DNA of 64,000 nucleotides from Streptomyces sp. NBC_00878 (GTDB lineage Bacteria > Actinomycetota > Actinomycetes > Streptomycetales > Streptomycetaceae). Shown here piece after piece: positions 37,260 to 45,475 of the stretch. The stretch is taken from the NCBI RefSeq assembly GCF_026341515.1, contig NZ_JAPEOK010000001.1, positions 8,494,001 through 8,558,000 of the forward strand, written 5' to 3'. Position 1 is the stretch's first letter. Each line of letters opens with the position of its first letter. A program made the position numbers and the translations under genes. The notes beneath the pieces were generated by a model, which ran no database searches, was not told the DNA's origin, and worked only from the letters and a program-made list of their open reading frames with translations.

Positions 37260-37440
37260 CGGGAGGGGAGCGGAGCGGAGTGGCTGGTGACGGCGGCTGG
37301 GTGAGCGGCTGGTGACTGCGACGGGTGTGGCCGGCGACGGTGACGGGGTGCGGTCTCTGACGGTGACCGGGTGCGGCCGGCGGCCGTGACGGGGTGAGGT
37401 CGGCGACCGCGACCCGGTGCGGCAGCCGACGGTGACCATG
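37245..37440. repeat. Degenerate tandem repeats after the aldolase gene
   Basis: The motif CCGGCGACGGTGACGGG and variants recur about every 20-30 bases from the last codons of the aldolase gene through the intergenic region. They are imperfect and G-rich on the plus strand. No gene is visible in 37260-37714; this block and the next one account for much of it. Confidence 0.65.
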
Positions 37441-37546
37441 AAGGGCCACGGCATGTGATCACGTACGGCCGCCGTAGTTGATCTCCGCCGCAACGGCGCT
37501 CAGCCGACACGGGCCCTTCCGGCGGTGCCGAAACCACTGGTAACCA

Positions 37547-37606
37547 CCGGTGCCGAATCCGCCGGTCCCGAATCCACCGGTTCCGACCCCACCGGTCCCC
37601 GCAGAC
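37547..37606. repeat. Four tandem 15-bp repeats upstream of the alpha/beta hydrolase gene
   Basis: Units of 15 bases starting CCGGT (37547, 37562, 37577, 37592), for example CCGGTCCCGAATCCA. They lie ~110 bases before the hydrolase start, in the presumed leader region. Confidence 0.75.
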
Positions 37607-37714
37607 CCTCCAACCGCCTACGCCGCCGAAACCACACACCCCACCGAGCCGTACCGGAAACACCGCCGCCCCGCTCCACTGGCCGACAACCGGCTCCGTC
37701 AGGAGACTGGACCC

Positions 37715-38851
37715 GTGCGCACCGTGAAACCGACGGCAGCAGCCGTCACCGTCGCCATAGCCGGCGCAGCCACCGTCGCAGCCACGGTGGCGGTCGGCCG
37801 CTTCGCCAGCGACGCCGCCCTCAAAGCGCCGCCGGGCAAGCCGCTGCCCACCGAACCCCGCCTCACCGTCCACTCCACGGCCGCCGGCCGGATCACCCTG
37901 ACCCGCGCCCTGGCCTCACAGCGCCCGGGTGTGTACGGCCTGAGCGGCAACGGCAGCCACGCGGTCGTCGGCCCGATCCTGAACGCCACCCCGCACTCCG
38001 CCGACACGGTCGTACGCCGCCTGGAGCGCGTCACCCACGGCACCCTGGAAGCCGGGGACAAGGTCTGGTTCACCTCGGGCGTGCACATCGGCAACCCGAG
38101 CACCGCCCTCGGCCTCGACCACGCCGATGTGGACGTGCCCGGCGAACTCGGCGCCCTGCCTGCCTGGTTCGTGCCCGCCGCCCGCGACACCTGGGTGATC
38201 ACCGCGCACGGCCTGGGCGCCACCCGCGAACACCCCATGAACATCATGGAGTTCCTGCACCGTCACCGGTTCCCCGTCCTCGACATCGCCTACCGCGGGG
38301 ACCTCGGCGCGCCCCGCCCTTCCGACGGCCTGAACCACCTGGGCGAGACGGAGTGGCGCGACCTGGACGCGGCCATTCGCTACGCCGTGCGCTACGGCGC
38401 CGAACGCGTCGTCCTGCACGGCTGGTCCACCGGCGCCACCATGGCCCTGCGCGCCGCCGCGCACTCGGCGCTGCGCGACAGGATCTCCGGCCTCGTCCTG
38501 GACTCGCCCGTCCTCAGCTGGGAGACCACGCTGCGCGCCCTCGCCACGGCCCGCCGTACCCCCGGCGCTCTGCTGCCGCTGGCCGTCCGCGCCGCCCAGG
38601 GCCGCACCGGTCTGCACGGCGACCGCATCGAGGACGCCGCCGACCCCGAACGGCTCAAGGTGCCGATCCTCGTCCTGCACGGCCCCGACGACGCGGTCGC
38701 CCCCTGGGGACCCTCACGTCGTCTCGCCGACCGTCGCCCCGACCTCGTCACGCTGCACACCGTCCGCGGCGCCCCGCACGGCGCCATGTGGAACGCCGAC
38801 CCGGCCGGCTACGAGGAAGCTCTCCGCCGCTTTCTCACCCCGCTGATGTAG
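37715..38851 (+). CDS. Alpha/beta hydrolase with N-terminal membrane anchor
   Basis: 378 residues. An N-terminal hydrophobic stretch (PTAAAVTVAIAGAATVAATVAVGRF) is either an uncleaved anchor or a signal peptide. The hydrolase core has AHGLGATREH (oxyanion loop), VVLHGWSTGATMALRAA (nucleophile Ser in GWSTG), ILVLHGPDDAVAPW (acid) and GAPHGAMWN (base His). GTG 37715 has AGGAGA 8 bases upstream; longer frames start in the 15-bp repeats. Substrate unknown; esterase or serine aminopeptidase-like. Confidence 0.88.
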   Translation: MRTVKPTAAAVTVAIAGAATVAATVAVGRFASDAALKAPPGKPLPTEPRLTVHSTAAGRITLTRALASQRPGVYGLSGNGSHAVVGPILNATPHSADTVVRRLERVTHGTLEAGDKVWFTSGVHIGNPSTALGLDHADVDVPGELGALPAWFVPAARDTWVITAHGLGATREHPMNIMEFLHRHRFPVLDIAYRGDLGAPRPSDGLNHLGETEWRDLDAAIRYAVRYGAERVVLHGWSTGATMALRAAAHSALRDRISGLVLDSPVLSWETTLRALATARRTPGALLPLAVRAAQGRTGLHGDRIEDAADPERLKVPILVLHGPDDAVAPWGPSRRLADRRPDLVTLHTVRGAPHGAMWNADPAGYEEALRRFLTPLM

Positions 38852-39053
38852 CCACCTCCTCGCCCGACGCGACCACCTCCCAGCGTCGTTTCCGGGCCTT
38901 CGATCCACCCAGTCCCAGAGCTTCCGTTTAACTCCGTACCACCTGGCTGTTCGCGGCCAGGAGCGCCTGCGGGGCCCGGTGTACCGGCCGCTCCCTTGAC
39001 TCCGTGCGGCATTCCGTTTGGGTTTTCGGACCGTCAACCGGAAGACTGCCCCC

Positions 39054-40469
39054 GTGACGTCCCGTATCCCGCGCGACTCCAGGCTCCGACTCGTCCGCCC
39101 GCGAACCCTGGCCGCCGCCCCCCGAGCGATGACCCAGCGGCCCACGCGCCGACCCGTACCCCGCCCGCCGGAGGGCACACCGGCACCCGCGGAACTCGCC
39201 CGCATGGCACGCTCCGTACTCGCCGGCGCGGCCCGTGTCGCCCGCTGGGCGGACGCCGTCCTGAGCCCGGCCAAGAACCGCGACGGCACGGCTTCGGACG
39301 GCACCCCCGAGGGCCCGGGCACGCTCTCCGACGCGACCGCCCAACGGGCCGCCACGGATCTGGCCCTGACTCCGGCTCAGGTCCGCGAGGACTGGGACAC
39401 CGCACGTCTCGCGGGCCTCGTCGAGGTGCACGGCGGCACCGCGCGCCCCGGTTGGCGGCTGCGCGCCTGGAACCGCGACGACAGCGCCGTACTGCGCGGC
39501 TGGGTCGCCCTGTTCGACGCCTGGTCGATCGCCCACCCCGGCCCCGACGGGCGCGAGCCGGCCGCCGTCGCCGAGGTCGTCTCCGCGATGCCGCAGGTCC
39601 TCTCCTTCCTCCAGTTGTCCGCCGGTCCCGTCCCCGTGCCGCAACTCCTCGACCTGCTCGAACAGCGCGTCACGGAACTGCGCACCGAGCGCTGCGAGAT
39701 CCCCTACGGCCCGCAGCCCGAGCCCGTCGAGAGCCCCGCCGAGGACACCCCGCTGGCCCCCCTCCTCGACTGGGCGCTGCACGCCATCGCCGCCGTGGGC
39801 GCCCTCACCTGCGCCGACGGCCAGGCCACGCTCACCCCGCTCGGCAGCTGGGCCGTCTGGGTCAAGCTGGAGCAGATCTGCGTCGCCGCGCAGAGCCCCG
39901 CCGGGAACATCGAGCAGGGCGCCGAGGACATGCTCCGCGGCTGCTCCCAGCTGCGCCCGAACGCGGCCCGCGCCGAGTACCGCGCCTGGCTCGCCGCCCG
40001 CCCCGTCGGCAGCGCCGTCACCGAACTCCTCGGCGCCGCCCGCGGCGAGGACGCCCTCCTGCGCGGACTCGCCTTCGAGGCCCTGCGCGTCGTCGGAGCC
40101 CCCGCCGAGCCCGATGTCCGCTCCGTGACCGACGAGGCCTATCTGCGGCCGTACGCCCTGCTGTGGCTCGCCGAGCACGACGGGCACGACCCCGAGGACG
40201 CCCACGAGGTACTGACCCGCAAGGAGGCCACCTGGCTGTGGGTGGACACGGCCGCGGCCGTCGCCGACCACGGCGAGGCCCCGCTCCTCGTACGGCACTT
40301 GGAGTCCGCCGTGCAGGCCACCGTCCCGGGGCTGCTCGACGAGGTGCGCGCGGTCGGCCATCCCCGCACCGTGCAGGTCCTGGTCGCGCTCGCCGCCGCC
40401 CACCCCGACCCGGCCCTCGCCAAGGCCGTGCGCCGAGCCGCCTTCCAGGTGCACACCGGGGGCAGCTAG
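39054..40469 (+). CDS. Conserved hypothetical protein, mostly alpha-helical
   Basis: 471 residues from GTG 39054 (GGAAG ~10 bases upstream); a TTG at 39018 is an alternative. It is Arg/Pro-rich at the N-terminus. The rest is Ala/Leu-rich with helix-like segments (LSDATAQRAATDLALTPAQVREDWDTARLAGLVEVHGG resembles a small winged-helix region) and Asp/Glu-rich turns. The C-terminal part (LLDEVRAVGHPRTVQVLVALAAAHPDPALAKAVRRAAFQVH) looks like HEAT/ARM-type helices. No catalytic motif and no membrane segment. I do not recognise the family. Confidence 0.75.
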   Translation: MTSRIPRDSRLRLVRPRTLAAAPRAMTQRPTRRPVPRPPEGTPAPAELARMARSVLAGAARVARWADAVLSPAKNRDGTASDGTPEGPGTLSDATAQRAATDLALTPAQVREDWDTARLAGLVEVHGGTARPGWRLRAWNRDDSAVLRGWVALFDAWSIAHPGPDGREPAAVAEVVSAMPQVLSFLQLSAGPVPVPQLLDLLEQRVTELRTERCEIPYGPQPEPVESPAEDTPLAPLLDWALHAIAAVGALTCADGQATLTPLGSWAVWVKLEQICVAAQSPAGNIEQGAEDMLRGCSQLRPNAARAEYRAWLAARPVGSAVTELLGAARGEDALLRGLAFEALRVVGAPAEPDVRSVTDEAYLRPYALLWLAEHDGHDPEDAHEVLTRKEATWLWVDTAAAVADHGEAPLLVRHLESAVQATVPGLLDEVRAVGHPRTVQVLVALAAAHPDPALAKAVRRAAFQVHTGGS

Positions 40470-40512
40470 CCGCTCCGCGGAGTGCGCGGAGTCTTCGGGG
40501 GGGCGTGATTCG

Positions 40513-40618
40513 GCTGTGGCTGGTCGCGCCCACGATGGGGGTCCCCCCGCTCGAGCGAAGCCGAGAGTGGGGGAGGAGCCGCACAATGACACAGCCCCAC
40601 GCCCCTGGGCAGTGGGGG
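40513..40618. repeat. Dispersed intergenic repeat
   Basis: GGCTGGTCGCGCCCACGATG, CCCCGCTCGAGCGAAGCCGA and GAGTGGGGGAGGAGCCGCAC occur in order. The same element lies at 44589-44683 and, inverted, at 47957-48053. It occupies nearly the whole gap before the VOC gene stop. Confidence 0.85.
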
Positions 40619-40638
40619 CGCGGGCGGGGCCAGTGGTG

Positions 40639-41052
40639 TCAGGCCGTTATCTCCGGTGCGTACGTGCCGAAGCTCCAGATGTTGCCCTCGATGTCCCGGG
40701 CCATGTAGTCCCGCGATCCGTAGTCCTGGTCCGTCGGGGCCATCAGGATCTCCGCCCCGTGGGCGACCGCCTGCTGGTGGTGTGCGTCGATGTCGTCCAC
40801 GACGACGTACACCCCCGTGTGCGTCGATCCCTTCATCGCCTCGTCGAAGCGGCCGCCGGTGCCTCGGGAACCGAGCATCACCGCGCCGTTGCCCTGCACC
40901 AGCTCGGCGTGCAGGATCTTGCCGTCCTCGCCCTCGTACACCGAGGCCTCGCTGAAGCCGAAGGCCTCCGTCAGCTGCTTGATCGCCGCCTTCGCGTCCG
41001 TGTACAGCAGCGTCGGGTAGATGCTCGGGCGCCCGCCGTCCGTGCCTGCCAT
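40639..41052 (-). CDS. VOC-superfamily (glyoxalase/bleomycin resistance-like) protein
   Basis: 137 residues. Two beta-alpha-beta-beta-beta modules are visible: IYPTLLYTDAKAAIKQLTEAFGFSEAS...LHAELVQGNGAVMLGS, then HTGVYVVVDDIDAHHQQAVAHGAEILMAPTDQDYGSRDYMARDIEGNIWSFGTY. The pattern is closer to PhnB-like and bleomycin-resistance-like proteins than to glyoxalase I. ATG 41052 has GGGAG 7-8 bases upstream. It is divergent from the ABC-F gene. Substrate unknown. Confidence 0.88.
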   Translation of the reverse strand: MAGTDGGRPSIYPTLLYTDAKAAIKQLTEAFGFSEASVYEGEDGKILHAELVQGNGAVMLGSRGTGGRFDEAMKGSTHTGVYVVVDDIDAHHQQAVAHGAEILMAPTDQDYGSRDYMARDIEGNIWSFGTYAPEITA

Positions 41053-41318
41053 GCCGATCACTCCCTCTGGTCCCCGGCTCGTCCCCATGCCGGAACATCG
41101 CCTGAATGTGACCTGCTCCACAGTCTTGCATCCGGCACTGACAACGCCCTGCCGGGCAGAAACGGGGCGGACGACCTCGGCCGGTTCACCCCACACCGCA
41201 CCCCACACCGCACCTCGTCCACCGCACCGCGCCTGGCCCCGTGCACGGCACCCCGACGGGCAATGAGCGTCACACTCCCGAACACCCGCACACAGAAAAA
41301 GTGGTTGCACCGCCCCGT

Positions 41319-41330
41319 TAGACTTGGCCC
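41319..41330 (+). promoter_or_regulatory. -10 element placed for a leaderless transcript starting at the MAILLVH peptide
   Basis: TAGACT (41319-41324) fits the actinobacterial TANNNT -10. Its last base is 6 bases before the ATG at 41331, so initiation about 7 bases downstream would place the RNA 5' end at the start codon. No good -35 is seen (GAAAAA at 41295-41300 is weak). Confidence 0.55.
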
Positions 41331-41354
41331 ATGGCCATTCTCCTCGTGCATTAG
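41331..41354 (+). CDS. Seven-codon leader peptide MAILLVH upstream of the ABC-F gene
   Basis: ATG-GCC-ATT-CTC-CTC-GTG-CAT-TAG encodes MAILLVH. It stops 58 bases before the ABC-F start and has no Shine-Dalgarno but a leaderless-type promoter spacing. ABC-F ribosome-protection genes are often regulated by short leader peptides on which drug-stalled ribosomes change downstream RNA folding; that role here is inference. Confidence 0.5.
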   Translation: MAILLVH

Positions 41355-41412
41355 ACGGCGTGAACGCCTTCAGCCACCCGCCCCGTCATCAACCCTGCCC
41401 AGGAGTCTGTCC

Positions 41413-43011
41413 GTGATTTCCGCCTCCGGTATCGAGCTACGTGCCGGTGCCCGCATCCTCATCGAGTCCGCAACCTTCCGCATCACCAAGGGCGACCGCA
41501 TCGGCCTGGTCGGCCGGAACGGCGCGGGAAAGACGACCCTCACCAAGGTCCTCGCAGGCGAAGGCGTTCCCGCCGGCGGCACCGTCGCCCGCTCCGGCGA
41601 GGTCGGCTACCTCCCGCAGGACCCGCGCACCGGCGACCTCGACATGCTGGCCAGCGACCGCGTCCTCTCCGCACGCGGCCTGGACACCCTGATCCGCAAG
41701 ATGCGCGAGAACGAACAGCGCATCGCGAACGGCTCGGGCGCCACCCGCGAGAAGGCGATGCGTCAGTACGAGCGCCAGGAAACGGAGTTCCTCACCAAGG
41801 GCGGGTACGCCGCCGAGGCCGAGGCCGCCACCATCGCCGCCGCGCTCAACCTGCCCGACCGTGTGCTGGGCCAGCCCCTCCATACGCTCTCAGGTGGTCA
41901 GCGCCGCCGTATCGAGCTCGCCCGCATCCTCTTCTCGGACGCGGACACCCTGCTCCTCGACGAGCCGACGAACCACCTCGACGCCGACTCGATCGTCTGG
42001 CTGCGCGACTACCTGAAGACCTACCGCGGCGGCTTCATCGTGATCTCTCACGACGTCGACCTGGTCGAGACGGTCGTCAACAAGGTGTTCTACCTGGACG
42101 CCAACCGTGCGCAGATCGACGTCTACAACATGGGCTGGAAGCTCTACCAGCAGCAGCGCGAGGCCGACGAGAAGCGCCGCAAGCGCGAGCGGCAGAACGC
42201 CGAGAAGAAGGCCTCCGCGCTCCACTCGCAGGCCGACAAGATGCGTGCCAAGGCCACCAAGACCGTCGCCGCGCAGAACATGGCCAAGCGCGCGGACAAG
42301 CTCCTCGCGGGCCTGGAGGCCGAGCGGAGGTCCGACAAGGTCGCCAAGCTGCGCTTCCCCGAGCCGTCCCCGTGCGGCAAGACCCCGCTGATGGCCGAGG
42401 GCCTGTCGAAGTCGTACGGCTCGCTGGAGATCTTCACCGATGTCGACCTGGCCATCGACAAGGGCTCCCGCGTCGTCATCCTCGGGCTGAACGGCGCCGG
42501 CAAGACGACCCTGCTCCGGCTCCTCGGCGGCGCCGAGAAGCCCGACACCGGCCAGGTCATAGAGGGGCACGGCCTCAAGCTCGGCTACTACGCGCAGGAG
42601 CACGAGACCCTCGACCCCGAGCGCACGGTCCTGGAGAACATGCGCTCCGCGGCCCCCGACCTGGACCTGGTCGAGGTCCGCAAGACGCTCGGCTCGTTCC
42701 TGTTCTCCGGCGACGACGTCGACAAGCCGGCCGGTGTCCTCTCCGGCGGTGAGAAGACACGCCTCGCGCTCGCCACCCTCGTGGTGTCGTCCGCGAACGT
42801 CCTCCTTCTCGACGAACCGACGAACAACCTCGACCCGGCGAGCCGCGAGGAGATCCTCGGCGCCCTGCGCACCTACAAGGGCGCGGTCGTCCTCGTCACG
42901 CACGACGAGGGCGCCGTCGAGGCGCTCCAGCCGGAGCGGATCATCCTGCTGCCCGACGGCGTCGAGGACCTGTGGGGTTCCGATTACGCGGATCTGGTCG
43001 CCCTCGCCTGA
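41413..43011 (+). CDS. ABC-F family ribosome-associated ATPase
   Basis: 532 residues, soluble, with two ABC domains and no membrane segment. Domain 1: Walker A GLVGRNGAGKTTLTKVL, signature LSGGQRRRIELARIL, Walker B TLLLDEPTNHLDADS. Linker (~residues 235-320) rich in Lys/Arg (READEKRRKRERQNAEKKA), the P-site tRNA interaction motif of ABC-F proteins. Domain 2: LGLNGAGKTTLLRLL, LSGGEKTRLALATL, VLLLDEPTNNLDPAS. GTG 41413 has AGGAG 7 bases upstream. It may be a housekeeping translation factor or protect ribosomes from antibiotics; the sequence does not decide. Confidence 0.93.
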   Translation: MISASGIELRAGARILIESATFRITKGDRIGLVGRNGAGKTTLTKVLAGEGVPAGGTVARSGEVGYLPQDPRTGDLDMLASDRVLSARGLDTLIRKMRENEQRIANGSGATREKAMRQYERQETEFLTKGGYAAEAEAATIAAALNLPDRVLGQPLHTLSGGQRRRIELARILFSDADTLLLDEPTNHLDADSIVWLRDYLKTYRGGFIVISHDVDLVETVVNKVFYLDANRAQIDVYNMGWKLYQQQREADEKRRKRERQNAEKKASALHSQADKMRAKATKTVAAQNMAKRADKLLAGLEAERRSDKVAKLRFPEPSPCGKTPLMAEGLSKSYGSLEIFTDVDLAIDKGSRVVILGLNGAGKTTLLRLLGGAEKPDTGQVIEGHGLKLGYYAQEHETLDPERTVLENMRSAAPDLDLVEVRKTLGSFLFSGDDVDKPAGVLSGGEKTRLALATLVVSSANVLLLDEPTNNLDPASREEILGALRTYKGAVVLVTHDEGAVEALQPERIILLPDGVEDLWGSDYADLVALA

Positions 43012-43081
43012 GCCCCGAAGCGGTCAGTGCCTGAGCTCCGAAGCCGTCGGTGCGTGAGCCCGAAAGCGGTCAGCGGGGCTT

Positions 43082-43149
43082 GATCGAACCACTGATCCAC
43101 TGCGTATGGATCATTCGGCTTATCCGTGATCCATCATCTGTGTGAGATC
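43082..43149. promoter_or_regulatory. Cluster of five GATC sites upstream of the small HTH gene
   Basis: GATC occurs at 43082, 43094, 43109, 43128 and 43146, in contexts such as TGGATCATTC and TGATCCATCATC, with a sixth at 43376. At the base composition of this window I would expect roughly one in several hundred bases. The region should contain the promoter of the gene at 43419. If that gene is Gbn-like, the cluster may be an autoregulatory site. Confidence 0.6.
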
Positions 43150-43183
43150 TCCTCGTACCGAGGTGTGTCCTACATCGATTTTC

Positions 43184-43216
43184 CGGCCGGGCTCCTTGTT
43201 CCCAAGGGTCCGGCCG
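43184..43216. terminator. Stem-loop between the ABC-F gene and the small HTH gene
   Basis: CGGCCGG (43184-43190) pairs with CCGGCCG (43210-43216), with an inner CCTTG/CAAGG helix. It lies 170 bases after the ABC-F stop and could be its terminator or part of the 5' leader of the HTH gene. Confidence 0.45.
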
Positions 43217-43418
43217 TCGCGCGTCGCTGACCTGGACCTTCGTCGATGAACCCGTTCGGCCGTACGGAGAGACACGGGCGGAATTACTGATTCCGCTCAT
43301 GGTGACGGGCGTCCACGGTCCAAAGCCTTTCGCACGGACCTTGCCGAATGGGTGGCCAGGAAGCTCTTGAGGGGTGATCATGAGAAGTCCAGAGCGCACT
43401 TCCCATGAGGAGGCACGG

Positions 43419-43640
43419 GTGGCCGAGACTCTGAAGAAGGGCAGCCGGGTAACCGGCGCCGCGCGCGACAAGCTCGCGGCAGACCTGAAGAAGAAGTACG
43501 ACTCCGGTGCGAGCATCCGGGCACTGGCCGAGGAGACCGGCCGCTCGTATGGCTTCGTACACCGGATGCTCAGTGAGTCGGGCGTCACGCTCCGTGGGCG
43601 TGGCGGAGCGACGCGGGGCAAAAAGGCCGCGTCGGCCTGA
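43419..43640 (+). CDS. gbn: Small helix-turn-helix nucleoid-associated protein, Gbn-like
   Basis: 73 residues, very basic. After an N-terminal KKGSRVTGAARDKLAADLKKKYDSG come the HTH segments ASIRALAEETGRSYGFVHRMLSESG and a Gly/Arg/Lys tail. GTG 43419 is fixed by GAGGAGG with a 5-base gap; the ATG at 43380 ignores it. Length, sequence type and position next to an ABC-F gene and a crotonase-fold gene fit my recollection of SCO1839 (Gbn, a Streptomyces GATC-binding nucleoid-associated protein affecting sporulation and antibiotic production). The identification is from memory. Confidence 0.8.
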   Translation: MAETLKKGSRVTGAARDKLAADLKKKYDSGASIRALAEETGRSYGFVHRMLSESGVTLRGRGGATRGKKAASA

Positions 43641-43773
43641 CGCCGGGCGGCTCCTCGTTCTCCGATGGTGGCCACCCGGTCGGTCGATTGACCGCCCGGG
43701 TGGTTACTGTGCAGTCACTTAAGGGTGTGCTTGTACGGCACCCTCTCTGACCGCACACATCGGAGGTGCCCCC

Positions 43774-44565
43774 ATGGCTTCGTTCGACCCGCTGCTCGAC
43801 AAGGACGGCGTACGGCTCACCGTCGACGACGCGATCGCCACGGTGACACTGACCAACCCGGCCAAGCGCAACGCGCAGAGCCCCGCTCTGTGGCGGGCAC
43901 TGGTCGAGGCGGGGCAGTTGCTGCCGGGCACCGTCCGTGTCGTCCTGCTGCGCGCAGAAGGCAAATCCTTCTCCGCGGGGCTCGACCGGCAGGCGTTCAC
44001 GCCCGAGGGCTTCGACGGCGAGCCGTCCTTCACCGAACTCGCGCGCCGTTCCGACGCCGAACTCGACGCGACCATCGCCGGATACCAGGAGGGTTTCACC
44101 TGGTGGCGGCGGAGCGACATCGTGTCCATCGCCGTCGTGCAAGGGCATGCCATCGGGGCGGGCTTCCAGCTCGCGCTCGCCTGTGACCTGCGCGTCGTCG
44201 CGGACGACGTGCAGTTTGCCATGCGCGAGACCAGCCTCGGGATCGTGCCCGATCTGACGGGTACGCATCCGCTGGTGGGGCTCGTCGGGTATGCGCGCGC
44301 GTTGGAGATCTGCGCGACAGGGCGGTTCGTGCTGGCCGAGGAGGCACAGCGGAGCGGGCTCGCGAATATCGCGGTGCCTGTTGACCAGCTCGACGGTGCC
44401 GCGCGTGATCTTGCCGGGGCGCTGTTGGCCGCGCCCCGGGATGCGCTGATCGAGACCAAGGCCTTGTTGCAGGGGGCCGTGGATCGTACCTATGAGGATC
44501 AGCGTGTTGCCGAGCGGGCCGCTCAGGGGCGGCGGTTTCGGGATCTCGCGGGGGTGGGTGACTGA
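43774..44565 (+). CDS. Enoyl-CoA hydratase/isomerase-family (crotonase-fold) protein
   Basis: 263 residues. Crotonase landmarks: VTLTNPAKRNAQSPALWRAL, LRAEGKSFSAGLDRQAF (oxyanion Ala-Gly), VVQGHAIGAGFQLALACDLRVVADDVQFAMRETSLGIVPD. By hand alignment the first catalytic Glu of true hydratases (in GGCELA-type motifs) is Gln here (GFQLA), while the second Glu (RETSLG) is kept, so simple hydratase activity is doubtful. ATG 43774 has GGAGGTG 7 bases upstream. Substrate unknown. Confidence 0.88.
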   Translation: MASFDPLLDKDGVRLTVDDAIATVTLTNPAKRNAQSPALWRALVEAGQLLPGTVRVVLLRAEGKSFSAGLDRQAFTPEGFDGEPSFTELARRSDAELDATIAGYQEGFTWWRRSDIVSIAVVQGHAIGAGFQLALACDLRVVADDVQFAMRETSLGIVPDLTGTHPLVGLVGYARALEICATGRFVLAEEAQRSGLANIAVPVDQLDGAARDLAGALLAAPRDALIETKALLQGAVDRTYEDQRVAERAAQGRRFRDLAGVGD

Positions 44566-44588
44566 GGTCGTGTGTCGTGTGCGGGTGC

Positions 44589-44683
44589 GTGGGGGCTGGT
44601 CGCGCCCCCGATGGGGTCCCCCCGCCCGAGCGAAGCCGAGAGTGGGGGAGGAGCCGCACAATGTCACAGCCCTGCGCCCCTAA
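44589..44683. repeat. Dispersed intergenic repeat
   Basis: Copy of the element at 40513-40618 in the same orientation: GGGGGCTGGTCGCGCCCCCG, GAGCGAAGCCGAGAGTGGGG and GAGGAGCCGCACAATGTCAC. It runs into the stop codon of the next gene and lies between convergent genes, so it may act as their terminator. Confidence 0.85.
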
Positions 44684-45390
44684 AAACCCGGTCGTACCGC
44701 CGTCACCAGTGCTGCCACCGATGGGTGATCCGGCAGTGCCTCGGTGACTCTCGTGCGGACTTCTCTCGCCACGTCCAGCGTGCGTGCGGACGCCCCCGTC
44801 TCGAACTCCACGCGGACATGGCGGCGAGGGAGGGACGCGGTGCCCGAGCGGGATGTGATGTGGACTGCGGCCAGTCGGGTGACGCCGGGGACGGACCGTG
44901 CGGCGGTGGCCACGCGGGACTCGTCGGTGTCCAGCCGTGGCTGCGGGTCCCCAGGGCGCCCGTCGGTCTCGTCCTCGTTCGTTGTGCCCGGAGCCTCCTC
45001 CAACAGGCCCGTCACCCGCAGGTCTACGTCCGTGACCTTCAGGCCCAGTCGGTCGGTCGCGGCTGACGTGAGAGCCGTCCGTAGGCGGGCGGCGGTCGCC
45101 GGGAGAGGTTCGGCGGGTGTGGCCGCGAAATCCGCCGTGATGCGCAGTGGGCCCGGAGGCAGTCCGCTCGGGGGCGGTGGTACGACCGGCTCGGGGGCGC
45201 TGTCCGGGGCGGCGAGGGACAGGCGCAGGGCGTCGAGGCGTACTCCCTGCACGTTATGGGCCGCGCGGCGTAGTACCGACGCGGCCGCCGCCTCCGTGAT
45301 CCATGCGCCGTCGCCCGGGCCGCCGAGGGGCAGCAGTCTGCCCAGGCCGAGCTGATGCCGTACCGCCTGGGTCCATCGGTCCGCCGTCAT
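44680..45390 (-). CDS. Conserved Streptomyces protein next to the Asp23 operon (often named nucleopolyhedrovirus P10 family)
   Basis: 236 residues. It begins MTADRWTQAVRHQLGLGRLLPLGGP and contains repeated beta-alpha units with helix-like AAARLRTALTSAATDRLGLKVTDVDLRVTGLL and a C-terminal VRVEFETGASARTLDVAREVRTRVTEALPDHPSVAALVTAV. The pattern resembles two Asp23-like modules. No signal peptide or membrane helix. ATG 45390 is chosen by family N-terminus; its Shine-Dalgarno (GGAGG) is only 1 base away, so ATG 45408 remains possible. It is divergent from the Asp23/AmaP operon and probably part of the same envelope system. Confidence 0.7.
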   Translation of the reverse strand: MTADRWTQAVRHQLGLGRLLPLGGPGDGAWITEAAAASVLRRAAHNVQGVRLDALRLSLAAPDSAPEPVVPPPPSGLPPGPLRITADFAATPAEPLPATAARLRTALTSAATDRLGLKVTDVDLRVTGLLEEAPGTTNEDETDGRPGDPQPRLDTDESRVATAARSVPGVTRLAAVHITSRSGTASLPRRHVRVEFETGASARTLDVAREVRTRVTEALPDHPSVAALVTAVRPGF

Positions 45391-45475
45391 TCCTCCAGCC
45401 TGCCGCATCCCGGCGCGAGAGTGGGGAACCCGACTTAGTGTGGGCGAAGGGGCCTACCGAAAGGGATGTACGGCG

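Noticed and set aside
41305..41324. TTGCAC/TAGACT as a standard -35/-10 pair
   Set aside because: The spacer would be only 8 bases.
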